Shown: positions 17,410-26,121, counted from the stretch's first letter. The stretch is 64,000 nucleotides of DNA from Lentzea alba (GCF_011067745.1 NZ_JAAMPJ010000002.1:558001-622000), one strand, 5' to 3'. Notes: generated from the letters alone by a model not told the origin. Numbers and translations: made by a program.

Positions 17410-18849
17410 GTGAGCATGGACATTGGCGAGAACGGGGCGGAATTCGTAGTCGTGGCCAACCGGCTGCCGGTTGACCTGGAGCGCTTGCCAGACGGCACAG
17501 AGCGCTGGAAACACAGCCCTGGAGGGCTGGTCAGCGCACTCGAACCGTTCCTCCGCTCACACAGCGGCGCGTGGGTCGGCTGGCCGGGCGTGGCCGACGC
17601 CGACGTGTCGCCGTTCGAGGACGACGGCCTGCTGCTGCACCCCGTGCCGCTGTCGGCCAAAGAGGTCGAGGACTACTACGAGGGCTTCTCCAACGGCACG
17701 CTCTGGCCGCTCTACCACGACGTCGTCGCGCAGCCCGCGTTCCACCGGCACTGGTGGAACTCCTACCGGCAGGTCAACCAGCGGTTCGCCGACGCGACCG
17801 CGAAGATCGCCGCGCAGGGTGCGACCGTCTGGGTGCAGGACTACCAGCTGCAGCTCGTCCCGGCGATGCTGCGCGAGCAGCGACCCGACCTGAAGATCGG
17901 CTTCTTCCTGCACATCCCGTTCCCGCCGGTCGAGCTGTTCATGCAGCTCCCGTGGCGCACGGAGATCATCCGCGGCCTGCTCGGCGCCGATCTGGTGGGC
18001 TTCCACCGGCCCGGTGGCGCGCAGAACTTCCTCTGGCTGGCCCGCCGGCTCGTCGGCCTGGAGCCGAGCCGCGGCACGGTCGGTGTCCGGACCCGGCCGG
18101 GTGTCGTGCAGGTCGGCGACCGCACGGTGCGCGTGGGCGCGTTCCCGATCTCGATCGACAGCGCCGGGCTCGACGCGGTGGCGCGGCGCAAGGAGACGCA
18201 GGCCCGCGCGAAGCAGATTCGAGCGGATCTCGGCAACCCGAAGCGCATCCTGCTCGGCGTGGACCGTCTCGACTACACGAAGGGCATCGACGTCCGGATC
18301 CGCGCTCTCTACGAGCTGATCGCGGACGGACGCGTGGACCCCGAGGACGTCACGATGGTCCAGCTCGCCACCCCCAGCCGGGAGCGGGTCGACCACTACA
18401 AGACGATGCGCCAGGACATCGAGCAGTCGGTCGGCCGGATCAACGGCGAGTTCGGCCGGGTCGGCAAACCCGTCGTGCACTACCTGCACCAGTCGGTGAA
18501 CCGCGAGGAGCTCGTCGCGTTCATGAGCGCGGCGGACGTCATGGTCGTCACGCCTGTTCGGGACGGAATGAACCTCGTGTGCAAGGAGTACGTGGCCTGC
18601 CGATATGATCTTGGTGGAGCTCTGGTGCTCAGCGAGTTCGCCGGCGCTGCCGCAGAACTGACCAGTGCGTTCCTGGTGAACCCCCATGATCTGGACGGTG
18701 TCAAGAACGCACTGCAGGCCGCCCTCGACATCGATCCCGCCGAAGGCCGCCGTAGGATGCGCGCTCTGCGCCGACAAGTCCTCACCCACGACGTTGACCG
18801 CTGGGCAAGGTCGTTCCTGGAGGCGTTGGGCACGCAGACCTCGGTCTGA
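17410..18849 (+). CDS. otsA: Trehalose-6-phosphate synthase
   Basis: 479 residues from GTG 17410; an ATG at 17416 is equally possible. TAGCCT at 17396-17401 is a likely -10 box, which would make the mRNA leaderless. GT20 features: [11 protein letters not shown] at the N-terminus, [53 protein letters not shown] and [11 protein letters not shown]. It joins UDP-glucose (or ADP-glucose) and glucose-6-phosphate to trehalose-6-phosphate in the cytoplasm. The next gene supplies the phosphatase, so the two form a complete OtsAB route. Confidence 0.93.
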   Translation: MSMDIGENGAEFVVVANRLPVDLERLPDGTERWKHSPGGLVSALEPFLRSHSGAWVGWPGVADADVSPFEDDGLLLHPVPLSAKEVEDYYEGFSNGTLWPLYHDVVAQPAFHRHWWNSYRQVNQRFADATAKIAAQGATVWVQDYQLQLVPAMLREQRPDLKIGFFLHIPFPPVELFMQLPWRTEIIRGLLGADLVGFHRPGGAQNFLWLARRLVGLEPSRGTVGVRTRPGVVQVGDRTVRVGAFPISIDSAGLDAVARRKETQARAKQIRADLGNPKRILLGVDRLDYTKGIDVRIRALYELIADGRVDPEDVTMVQLATPSRERVDHYKTMRQDIEQSVGRINGEFGRVGKPVVHYLHQSVNREELVAFMSAADVMVVTPVRDGMNLVCKEYVACRYDLGGALVLSEFAGAAAELTSAFLVNPHDLDGVKNALQAALDIDPAEGRRRMRALRRQVLTHDVDRWARSFLEALGTQTSV

Positions 18850-18894
18850 ATCCTTTCAGATCCCACTGACCCATCGAGTGCTCCAGGAGGGGCG

Positions 18895-21426
18895 TTGACC
18901 GCCGAGGCCCTCCCCGCCGAACTGCGCCGAGCTATCTGTCAGCTCGCGCGGACCCCGCGACTTCTGGTCGCCAGCGATTACGACGGAACACTCGCGCCGA
19001 TCGTGGCCGACCCGGAGCAGGCTCGCCCGCTTCCGGAGTCGGTGAACGCGCTGCGTTCGCTCGCGAGCCTGCACGAGACCACCTCAGCCGTGATCTCCGG
19101 TCGTGCGCTGCGCGATCTGGCCACCCTTTCCCGCCTGCCGGGCGAGGTCCACCTGGTGGGCTCGCACGGCTCCGAGTTCGACGTCGGCTTCGTCCACGCG
19201 CTCGACGCCAACGCCAAGGCGTTGCACCGGCGCATCGAAGCCGAGCTCGAAGAGATCGTCGACGGCCACGAGGGCGTGCACCTCGAGGTCAAGCCCGCGT
19301 CCGTCGCCGTGCACGTGCGCCGCGCCGCGAGCGAGGCCATCGGCGAGGCCGTCCTCTCCGCCGTCCGCTCGGGCCCGTGCACCTGGGAAGGTGTGCAGGT
19401 CACCGAGGGCAAGGCCGTCATCGAGCTCGCGGTCGTCGAGACCAACAAGGGCCAGGCGCTGGACATCCTGCGTCACCAGGTCGGCGCCACCGCGGCGATC
19501 TTCCTGGGCGACGACGTGACGGACGAGAAGGCGTTCGCCCGCCTGTCCGGCCCTGACCTGGGCATTCGCGTCGGTGCCGGCGAGTCCCTGGCCGCGCACT
19601 ACGTGAACGACCCTGCCGACGTCGCCACCGTCCTCGCGTTCCTCCTGGAGGAGCGCCGGGCGTGGCTGCACGGCGACCAGGCCGTGCCGATCGAGCGCCT
19701 GACCATGCTCGCGAACGAGCGTTCGGTCGCGCTGGTGACGCCGGACGCCAAGGTCAACTGGCTGTGCCACCCGGAACCGGACTCCGCGGCGATCTTCGCG
19801 GACCTGCTGGGCGGTCCGGCCGCGGGCCACTTCTCGATCAAGCCGGAGCACGGGTCGCTGCCACTGGGCCAGCGCTACCTGCCGGGCACGATGATCGTGG
19901 AGACCCGCTGGTCACGGCTCCTGGTGACGGACTACCTGGAGCACGACCTCGCCTCGCACCGCACGGACCTGGTGCGCCGGATCTCCGGCTCGACCAACGC
20001 GGTGATCACGTTCGCGCCGCGGCCGGAGTTCGGTCAGGTGCCCGTGCGCTTCCTCCGCGAGCGCGACGGCCTGCGCGTCGTGGGCACCTCGGACCCGATG
20101 GTGCTGCGTTCGCCGGGCGTCGACTGGGAGATCACCTCCGACGGCGTGCAGGAGACCGCGCGCGCTGTGGTTCGTCCGCGTGAGGGCGCACCCGTGTTGC
20201 TGGAGCTGCGTTGCGGCACCGACGACATCTCCGAGCACGCCCAGGCCGAGTCCGTTCGCCGGGACCGCGCGGCCGGCTACTGGTCGGACTGGGCGGCGGG
20301 GCTGAAGCTCCCGACCGTGCAGACGGACCTGGTGCTGCGCTCGGCGCTGACGCTGCGCGGCCTGGTGCACAAGGACTCCGGCTCGATCATGGCGGCGGCC
20401 ACCACGTCGCTGCCGGAGGAGCTCGGCGGTGTCCGCAACTGGGACTACCGCTACTGCTGGCTGCGCGACGGCGCGATGACCGCCGCCGCGCTGGTGTCCG
20501 TGGGCTCGTTCGCGGAGGCCGACGGCTTCCTGGCGTGGCTGCACGGCGTCCTGGAGACCATCCCCGGCCCGGAGCGCCTGCACCCGCTGTACACGCTGCA
20601 CGGCACCCAGCTCGGTGCCGAGGCCGTGATCGACACGCTGCCCGGCTACGCGGGCTCACGCCCCGTCCGCGTCGGCAACCTCGCGAACCAGCAGGTGCAG
20701 CTCGACGTGTTCGGCCCGGTCGTGGACCTGGTCGTGCAGCTGGCGTCGGCGCGCGGTTCGTTGTCGGACGCCGACTGGGCGATGGTCCAGGCGATGGCCG
20801 AAGCCGTCTCGCGGCGCTGGCACGAGCCCGACCACGGCATCTGGGAGGAGCGGCACGCGCCGCGCCACCACGTGTACTCGAAGGTCATGTGCTGGCTGAC
20901 CATCGACCGCGCGATCAAGCTCGGCGAGCAGTTCGGCCGGGAGCTCGACCCGTCGTGGGTGCCGTTGCGCGACACGATCGCCACGGACGTGCTGAAGAAC
21001 GGCTGGAACGACGAGGTCCAGTCCTTCACCACCGCCTACGACGGCGACGACCTGGACGCGGCTTCGCTGTTCGTCGGCCTGTCGGGTCTGATCGACCCGG
21101 CCGACGAGCGCTTCCAGTCGACGGTGACGGCCATCGAGGCCGAGCTGCGGTCCGGCTCGACCGTGTACCGCTACCACCGCGACGACGGCCTGCCGGGCGA
21201 CGAGGGCGGCTTCCACCTGTGCGCGGCGTGGATGATCGAGTCGTACCTGCTGACCGGCCGGCGCACCGAGGCCGAGGAGCTGTTCGGCCAGATCGTCGCC
21301 GCTGCAGGCCCCACCGGCCTGCTGCCGGAGGAGTACGACCCGGTCGCCGAGCGCTCGCTGGGCAACCACCCGCAGGCGTACTCGCACCTGGGCCTGATCC
21401 GCTGCGCCCAGCTGCTCTCGCAGTAA
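18895..21426 (+). CDS. Fusion of trehalose-6-phosphate phosphatase and GH15 hydrolase (trehalase-like)
   Basis: 843 residues from TTG 18895, with AGGAGGGG 2-4 bases upstream. Residues 1-255 are a HAD-type OtsB: LLVASDYDGTLAPIV (nucleophile Asp), AVISGRALRDL, GSHGSEFD, FLGDDVTDEKAF. After a short hinge, residues about 265-840 form a complete GH15 protein: N-terminal beta-sandwich, RNWDYRYCWLRDGAMT, GTQLGAEAVIDTLPGY, GIWEERHAPRHHVYSKVMCW (general acid Glu) and GGFHLCAAWMIESYL (base Glu). Mycobacterial GH15 proteins of this shape are trehalases, so one chain may both finish and hydrolyse trehalose. It follows otsA by 45 bases and ends at a dispersed hairpin. Confidence 0.9.
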   Translation: MTAEALPAELRRAICQLARTPRLLVASDYDGTLAPIVADPEQARPLPESVNALRSLASLHETTSAVISGRALRDLATLSRLPGEVHLVGSHGSEFDVGFVHALDANAKALHRRIEAELEEIVDGHEGVHLEVKPASVAVHVRRAASEAIGEAVLSAVRSGPCTWEGVQVTEGKAVIELAVVETNKGQALDILRHQVGATAAIFLGDDVTDEKAFARLSGPDLGIRVGAGESLAAHYVNDPADVATVLAFLLEERRAWLHGDQAVPIERLTMLANERSVALVTPDAKVNWLCHPEPDSAAIFADLLGGPAAGHFSIKPEHGSLPLGQRYLPGTMIVETRWSRLLVTDYLEHDLASHRTDLVRRISGSTNAVITFAPRPEFGQVPVRFLRERDGLRVVGTSDPMVLRSPGVDWEITSDGVQETARAVVRPREGAPVLLELRCGTDDISEHAQAESVRRDRAAGYWSDWAAGLKLPTVQTDLVLRSALTLRGLVHKDSGSIMAAATTSLPEELGGVRNWDYRYCWLRDGAMTAAALVSVGSFAEADGFLAWLHGVLETIPGPERLHPLYTLHGTQLGAEAVIDTLPGYAGSRPVRVGNLANQQVQLDVFGPVVDLVVQLASARGSLSDADWAMVQAMAEAVSRRWHEPDHGIWEERHAPRHHVYSKVMCWLTIDRAIKLGEQFGRELDPSWVPLRDTIATDVLKNGWNDEVQSFTTAYDGDDLDAASLFVGLSGLIDPADERFQSTVTAIEAELRSGSTVYRYHRDDGLPGDEGGFHLCAAWMIESYLLTGRRTEAEELFGQIVAAAGPTGLLPEEYDPVAERSLGNHPQAYSHLGLIRCAQLLSQ

Positions 21427-21434
21427 TTTTCTGT

Positions 21435-21483
21435 CACGCGGGGCCCTTTCGTACTGTCTGACAGTACGAAAGGGCCCCGCGTG
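21435..21483. repeat. Dispersed hairpin element, copy 3 (perfect)
   Basis: A perfect 23-bp inverted repeat with a 3-base loop CTG; the left arm starts CACGCGGGGCCCTTTCG and continues TACTGT. It fills the 61-base gap between the convergent trehalose fusion gene and the first of three paralogues, so it probably terminates both. Confidence 0.9.
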
Positions 21484-21487
21484 CGTC

Positions 21488-22258
21488 TCAACGGCGCGGG
21501 GACACGGTTTTGACGATCTTCGCCGTGCCTTGGTTCTCGCCGTACTGCTGATAGGTGATCAGGTCACCCGCGTTCAGCCGCTCCCAGCCGCTCGGCAGGA
21601 ACGGTCGCAGCCGCACGGACGCGTGCTGCCCCGGCTCCAGCACCGGCTGTTCGATCCACATGGCCGCGACGCCGCGCTCACCCTCGCCGAGGACCCACAC
21701 CGGCCGCGTTTCCCGCTCTCGCACGGCTTCCGCGGTCGCGTCCAGGGTCAGCTCCGCCAGGACGAGCCCGTGCAGCACCTCCGCGCGCCGCCGGCGGAAC
21801 CAGGCGGGGTCGGTCTCCAGCTGCACCGCGACGTCCGCCAGCAGGTCCCAGTACCGGTAGGTCTGCCAGGTGCCGTCCTCGAAGTCCCCCAAGGCTTTCA
21901 ACACGTTCCACCACTCGTGGTCGACGTCGACGTCGCCCTCGATGTCGGCCCGCGTCAACCCCGTCGCGGTGCGCGCCTCCGGTGGCACTTCGGCGACGGC
22001 GAGTCTCAGCACGGCGCCCACCTCGTCCAGGTCACCGTCCGAGAGGCGCTCCAGCAGGCGAATGAAGTCGTACTGGACCTGCGCGGCACACCCCCGTTGC
22101 ATGGCCGCGTCCGCGTCCTCCAGCGAAACCTCGAACGCCAGGCTCCACGCCCTCAGGATCTCGTCCTTCGACATGGTGCTCTCCGCGAGCCGACGGGTGA
22201 TCACGCGTTCGTCGGCACCGTCCAGCTGCCACGCCCGCAACTGATGAAAGTTGATCAT
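21488..22258 (-). CDS. Unknown protein, paralogue 3 of a tandem triplet
   Basis: 256 residues. No function known to me. An N-terminal extension of about 75 residues (INFHQLRAWQLDGADERVI onward) is absent from the two sister genes. Then comes the shared helical block (DFEDGTWQTYRYWDLLADVA, near residue 130) and the shared C-terminal block (AAMWIEQPVLEPGQHASVRL, ending GTAKIVKTVSPRR). The C-terminal block has the pattern of a small beta-barrel like EF-Tu domain III (PG-x-A-x-V-x-L ... GD-x-I-T ... GTAKI). Last gene of the radA unit; 28 bases separate it from its sister. ATG 22258. Confidence 0.7.
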   Translation of the reverse strand: MINFHQLRAWQLDGADERVITRRLAESTMSKDEILRAWSLAFEVSLEDADAAMQRGCAAQVQYDFIRLLERLSDGDLDEVGAVLRLAVAEVPPEARTATGLTRADIEGDVDVDHEWWNVLKALGDFEDGTWQTYRYWDLLADVAVQLETDPAWFRRRRAEVLHGLVLAELTLDATAEAVRERETRPVWVLGEGERGVAAMWIEQPVLEPGQHASVRLRPFLPSGWERLNAGDLITYQQYGENQGTAKIVKTVSPRR

Positions 22259-22286
22259 CGTGCCTCCCCCCTGAGGGCATGAGTGT

Positions 22287-22820
22287 TCAGGGTCGCGGCG
22301 GCACTCGCTCGATGATTTTCGCCGTGCCCGGCGAGCTCCCCTGCAGCGTGATCACGTCGCCCCGGATCAGATGAGCCCACGCCGGTGGCACGAACGGCCG
22401 CAACCGGGCCGTGGCGCGTTCACCCGGCCCCAGCACGGGCTTGGACTCGATCCACAGCGCCGCCACCCGCTCGTACTTCCCGGTCACGTCCCACGTGGGC
22501 CGTTCTCCCCTGGCGGGCAACGGTTCCGCGTCGAGTCCGAGAACCAGCTCGACCCGCAACACGCCCTGGATCGACTCCACGCACCGCCACTGGAACCAGG
22601 ACCCGTCCACGTCCAGCTGCACGGCCGCCTCGGCCAGCAGTGCCCAGTAGCGCGGTGTCTGCCAGGTGTTGCCGTCGAACTCCCCCAGCAGGTCGAGCAC
22701 CAGCTCCCACTCCTCGTGGTCGAGGTGGTCGAGGACGTCCTCGCTCTGCACCTCCGCCGGCACCATGCCCGCCGCGAACCGCAACAACTCACCGATCTCG
22801 CGGTCGTGTCTCCCCAACAC
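22287..22820 (-). CDS. Unknown protein, paralogue 2 of a tandem triplet
   Basis: 177 residues. It aligns over its full length with the upstream sister: IGELLRFAAGMVP, then LVLDLLGEFDGNTWQTPRYW near residue 45, LLAEAAVQL, and the C-terminal ALWIESKPVLGPGERATARL and GDVITLQ ending GTAKIIERVPPRP. The start overlaps the end of the upstream gene by 32 bases; alignment with the sisters supports an early start, so the overlap seems real. Cytoplasmic, no Cys pairs or membrane segments. The N-terminal half resembles small immunity-type helical folds and the C-terminal half resembles an EF-Tu domain III barrel; both are inferences from motif shape. Confidence 0.7.
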   Translation of the reverse strand: MLGRHDREIGELLRFAAGMVPAEVQSEDVLDHLDHEEWELVLDLLGEFDGNTWQTPRYWALLAEAAVQLDVDGSWFQWRCVESIQGVLRVELVLGLDAEPLPARGERPTWDVTGKYERVAALWIESKPVLGPGERATARLRPFVPPAWAHLIRGDVITLQGSSPGTAKIIERVPPRP

Positions 22821-23349
22821 CGACGTATTCGATCACAGTCGCTCTGCCCGCCACCGGCGGCGCCTCGTGCATGGTGATCTCGTCTCCGACCGCGAGGTGC
22901 CGCCACGCCTCCGGCGACCTCGCCAGCAGCCGAACCACCGCCCGGCCACCGGGTTCGAGCTCGGGCTTCGACTCGACCCACATCCGGGCCACCCGCAGGT
23001 CGCCGCCACCGACGTCCCACAACGGCCGCAGCACACCCGCACGCGGAATCGGCACCTTCCTGGCGCCGGGCACCAGGTGGAGATCGACGCGGACCAGGCC
23101 CAGCCGTGTCTCGGCCTCGCGCCAGTGGAACCACTCGGACGGCAGGTACATCTCCTCCGCCGCGGCCGCGAGCAGCTTCCAGTACTCCGAGGTCTGCCAG
23201 ACAAGGCCGTCGAAGTCGCCGAGCAGGTCGAGCGCGAACTCCCACTCGTCCTGCTTCAAGTACTCCCGCACGTCCGCGGCCGAACACCCCGCGTCGCTGC
23301 ACGCGTCGTCGGGCACGAGCGCGACCGCGCGACGCAGCAGCTCAGTCAT
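22789..23349 (-). CDS. Unknown protein, paralogue 1 of a tandem triplet
   Basis: 186 residues from ATG 23349, whose first codons overlap the radA stop by 8 bases (ATGACTGA), so it is translationally coupled to radA. Shared blocks: MTELLRRAVALVP, FALDLLGDFDGLVWQTSEYW near residue 45, LLAAAAEEM, and the C-terminal RMWVESKPELEPGGRAVVRL with GDEITMHE. It is the most divergent of the three in the tail (GRATVIEYVGVGETRPRDR instead of GTAKI). In mycobacteria this position after radA is held by disA. Function unknown. Confidence 0.72.
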   Translation of the reverse strand: MTELLRRAVALVPDDACSDAGCSAADVREYLKQDEWEFALDLLGDFDGLVWQTSEYWKLLAAAAEEMYLPSEWFHWREAETRLGLVRVDLHLVPGARKVPIPRAGVLRPLWDVGGGDLRVARMWVESKPELEPGGRAVVRLLARSPEAWRHLAVGDEITMHEAPPVAGRATVIEYVGVGETRPRDR

Positions 23350-24727
23350 CCTCGGTCTTGGCGGCACGCGTGCGCCGGTTCAGCCCCAGCACCTCCAACG
23401 CCGACACCAGGTCGTTCGCCACCAGCGCCCGCACCCCGTCCGGCAACGGTCCGTGGTCCGGTGGCACCAGCGCCTTCTTGAACCCCAGCCGGGCCGCCTC
23501 GGCCAACCGCTTGCCCACCCCGTTGACGCGCCGGATCTCCCCCGCGAGCCCCACCTCGCCGAGCACCACCAGGTCGGCGGGCAGCGCGATCTCCCGTTCC
23601 GCGGACGCCACCGCCAGCACCACGGCCAGGTCCGCGGCGGGTTCGACCAGGCGCATGCCGCCCACGGTCGCGGTGAACACGTCCTTCTGGAACAGGTTGA
23701 CCTTGCCGCGCTTCTCCAGCACCGCCAGCGCCATCGAGATCCGCGCGGAGTCAAGCCCGCTGACCGCGCGCCGGGGCGCCGGCAGGTTCGTCTTGGCCAC
23801 CAGGGCCTGCACCTCTCCGAGCATCGGGCGCTTGCCCTCGACGATCACCGTGACGCAGGTGCCCTCGACGGCCTTGTCGCGACGGGTCAGGAACAACCCG
23901 GACGGGTCCGGCACCCCGACGATGCCGTCGTCGCGCAGCTCGAAACAGCCCACCTCGTCCGCCGCGCCGTAGCGGTTCTTGATGCCGCGCAACAGCCTCA
24001 AGGTCGAGTGGCGATCGCCCTCGAACTGCAGCACCACGTCGACGAGGTGCTCCAGAACCCGGGGCCCCGCAACGGATCCGTCCTTCGTGACGTGCCCGAC
24101 CAGCACGATCGGCAGGCCGCGTTCCTTGGCCATCGCGATCAGGCCGGACGCGACGGCACGCACCTGCGTGACGCCGCCGGGCCCGCCCTGGGCGCTCATC
24201 GTCGACATGGTCTGGATGGAGTCGACGATCAGCATCGACGGCTTGACCGCGTCCACCTGCCCCAGCAACGCGCTGAGCTCGCTCTCGGCCGCCAGGTACA
24301 TCTCCCCGTGCAGGTTGCCGGTGCGCTCGGCGCGCAACCGCACCTGGCCCGCCGACTCCTCGCCGGTGACGTAGAGGCAGCGGCCGTGCGACTCGGCCCA
24401 GCGGTGCGCGGTCTCCAGCAGCAGCGTCGACTTGCCCACGCCTGGTTCACCGGCCAGCAGCACGACGGCTCCCGGCACCAGGCCGCCGCCGAGCACCCGG
24501 TCGAACTCGCTGACGCCGGTCGTCAGCGCCCGCGCCGACTCGATGTCGACCTCGCCGATCGGCCGCGCCGCCGACGTGGGCGCTCCCGCCACCACGCGGG
24601 TCACCGACGCCGTGCCACGTTCCTCGATGCTGCCCCAGGCCTGGCACTCGGGGCAGCGGCCGAACCACTTCGCCACCTCGTGCCCGCACTCGGCACAACG
24701 GAAGATCGGCCGCGCTGTCTTCGCCAC
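23342..24727 (-). CDS. radA: DNA repair protein RadA
   Basis: 461 residues from GTG 24727. N-terminal zinc finger with four Cys (FRCAECGHEVAKWFGRCPEC, residues 10-28), Walker A GEPGVGKS (93-100), the RadA-specific GIKNRYGAADEVGCFEL near 240 and a Lon-like C-terminal domain (ISMALAVLEKRGKVNLF, VLGEVGLAGEIR). RadA is a hexameric branch-migration helicase in recombinational repair. The start has no ribosome binding site and lies 7 bases after the -10 box of a PafBC/RecA-NDp-type promoter, so the mRNA is probably leaderless. First gene of a four-gene unit. Confidence 0.95.
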   Translation of the reverse strand: MAKTARPIFRCAECGHEVAKWFGRCPECQAWGSIEERGTASVTRVVAGAPTSAARPIGEVDIESARALTTGVSEFDRVLGGGLVPGAVVLLAGEPGVGKSTLLLETAHRWAESHGRCLYVTGEESAGQVRLRAERTGNLHGEMYLAAESELSALLGQVDAVKPSMLIVDSIQTMSTMSAQGGPGGVTQVRAVASGLIAMAKERGLPIVLVGHVTKDGSVAGPRVLEHLVDVVLQFEGDRHSTLRLLRGIKNRYGAADEVGCFELRDDGIVGVPDPSGLFLTRRDKAVEGTCVTVIVEGKRPMLGEVQALVAKTNLPAPRRAVSGLDSARISMALAVLEKRGKVNLFQKDVFTATVGGMRLVEPAADLAVVLAVASAEREIALPADLVVLGEVGLAGEIRRVNGVGKRLAEAARLGFKKALVPPDHGPLPDGVRALVANDLVSALEVLGLNRRTRAAKTEDD

Positions 24728-24734
24728 GCGACGA

Positions 24735-24757
24735 ACGTTAGAGGAGAGGTCTGACAA
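24735..24757 (-). promoter_or_regulatory. PafBC/RecA-NDp-type promoter of radA
   Basis: Read on the minus strand: TTGTCAGAC, 8 bases, TAACGT. This fits the RecA-NDp/PafBC consensus as I recall it from mycobacteria (TTGTCRGTG, 8 bases, TAnnnT) at all positions except the T and final G of GTG. The GTG start of radA follows the -10 box by 7 bases. It would place radA and its three followers under LexA-independent DNA-damage control. Confidence 0.65.
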
Positions 24758-24837
24758 AAAATTTTCGCGGGCTTGTCGATCCGGCGTGGTGCCCGTTCGA
24801 CGCATGAGTGGAAGGACACGACAGCCTGGAGGACACA

Positions 24838-25263
24838 GTGACCACCGCAATCGCGACCCAGACCCGCAAGTTCGCCCTCGGCCGCTACGCCACCGTCGTC
24901 ACTCGCGTGCTGACCGGCCTGCTGTTCGCCACCACCGGGCTCAACGGCTTCATCATGTTCATGCCCGCCCCGGACCCGAGCACGATGGCGCCCGAAGGCG
25001 TCGCGTTCAGCGCCGCGCTCTACGCGACCGGCTACATGCTGCAGCTCACGTCCGGTGTCCAGCTCCTCGCCGGCGTCCTGCTGATCGTCGGCCGGTTCGT
25101 GCCGCTGGCGCTCGCGCTGCTGGCCCCGATGGTCGTGAACATCTTCCTGTTCCACGTCTTCCTGGAGCCGAGCGGCATCGGCATGGCACTGCTCGTGGTC
25201 GCTGCCGAGATCGGGCTCGCGTGGGCCTACCGCGACAAGTTCCGCCCGATGCTCAAGGCCTGA
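24838..25263 (+). CDS. DoxX-like small membrane protein
   Basis: 141 residues from GTG 24838 (GGAGG 5 bases upstream). Four transmembrane helices, starting RVLTGLLFATTGLNGF and ending LVVAAEIGLAWAYRDKFRPM, with the small-residue-rich pattern of DoxX/DoxD-like proteins. These proteins sit in the cytoplasmic membrane and have been linked to redox or thiol stress, but the activity here is unknown. Divergent from radA, with 110 bases between; convergent with lpqE and separated from it by a terminator. Confidence 0.7.
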   Translation: MTTAIATQTRKFALGRYATVVTRVLTGLLFATTGLNGFIMFMPAPDPSTMAPEGVAFSAALYATGYMLQLTSGVQLLAGVLLIVGRFVPLALALLAPMVVNIFLFHVFLEPSGIGMALLVVAAEIGLAWAYRDKFRPMLKA

Positions 25264-25270
25264 CCCGACG

Positions 25271-25309
25271 GAAAACGCCGCCCCCTCACGTCGAGGGAGC
25301 GGCGTTTTC
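25271..25309. terminator. Bidirectional terminator
   Basis: GAAAACGCCGC (25271-25281) pairs with GCGGCGTTTTC (25299-25309), with an inner CCCTC/GAGGG stem. A-run before and T-run after make it suitable for both the DoxX-like gene and lpqE. Confidence 0.85.
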
Positions 25310-25341
25310 GGCGTTCGAGAAGCGGAGCAGCGGCAGAGGAC

Positions 25342-26121
25342 TCAGTGACCGCCGGACTCGTGGCCCTCGCTGACCCGCTTGTGCTCGGACGGCGCGATCG
25401 GCACCTCGAGGGTGACCGAACCGGCCTTCTCGAAGAGGAACGTGACCTTGATGGTCTGCGCGGCCACGATGTCGCGGTTGACCTTCTTCAGCGTGCAGCG
25501 GATCTGCAGCACCTCGAGCGACTGGTCCTGCGCGGCCGACGACGAGGTCGGCGACACCGAGGACGACCCGGACGGGCGGCCCGAGGAGGACGCCGGCGAG
25601 CCGGACGACGACGGCGTCACCGAGTTCGAGGTCGGCGACACCGAGGACGACGAAGGCACGCTGTTGGACGTCGGCGAGACCGACGAAGAAGGCGCGTGCG
25701 ACGACTCCGAGGCGTGCGCGGAGGACGACGGCGCGGAGGTCTTCGTCGGCGCCTGCGAGGCGTCGTACTCGGCCTGCAGCGCGTACCGGGACGGGATGTC
25801 CTTGCCGCCCAGGACCTCGGCCTCGCCCTCGGCGGCGTCGGACTTGATCGACAGCAGCTTGTCCGGGGTTTCGCCCGTGTTCGCGATGACGAAGGTCATC
25901 GGCACGGCGTCACCCTCGTGGTACCGGTTGCCGTCCGGCGGGAAGGCGAGCATGACGTTGCGCACCGCGATCGGGCCCGCGTTGCCGCTCGCACCGTCGA
26001 CGGCGGCGACCTGGGTGTCGGTCTGGGTGACCTGACCGGCGCTGCAGCCGACCGCCACCAGGCCGAGGCCCGCGGCCAGCGCTGCCGTCACGATCATCCG
26101 GCGAGACACTCCTGAGTTCAC
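25342..26121 (-). CDS. lpqE: LpqE-like lipoprotein with Ser-rich repeat insertion
   Basis: 259 residues from GTG 26121. A signal peptide with lipobox-like LGLVAVGCSAG (Cys near residue 25) points to a lipoprotein. The N-terminal domain (IAVRNVMLAFPPDGNRYHEG, then FVIANTGETPDKLLSIKSDA) is of the PCu(A)C/DUF461 type seen in mycobacterial LpqE; the His/Met copper ligands of true PCu(A)C proteins are not evident. A roughly 80-residue Ser/Pro/Thr segment with three copies of a SSSVSPTS unit splits the domain before its last strands (LEVPIAPSEHKRV). It is divergent from carD and next to radA, as lpqE is in mycobacteria. Confidence 0.72.
   Translation of the reverse strand: MNSGVSRRMIVTAALAAGLGLVAVGCSAGQVTQTDTQVAAVDGASGNAGPIAVRNVMLAFPPDGNRYHEGDAVPMTFVIANTGETPDKLLSIKSDAAEGEAEVLGGKDIPSRYALQAEYDASQAPTKTSAPSSSAHASESSHAPSSSVSPTSNSVPSSSSVSPTSNSVTPSSSGSPASSSGRPSGSSSVSPTSSSAAQDQSLEVLQIRCTLKKVNRDIVAAQTIKVTFLFEKAGSVTLEVPIAPSEHKRVSEGHESGGH

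Noticed and set aside
18895..21426. Frameshift between separate otsB and GH15 genes
   Set aside because: One continuous frame covers both with a natural hinge and no stop or motif loss, so it is a real fusion.
25379..26035. 218-codon plus-strand frame rich in Asp, Glu and Gly opposite lpqE
   Set aside because: It is the complement of the Ser-rich repeats of the lipoprotein and has no ribosome site or family features.
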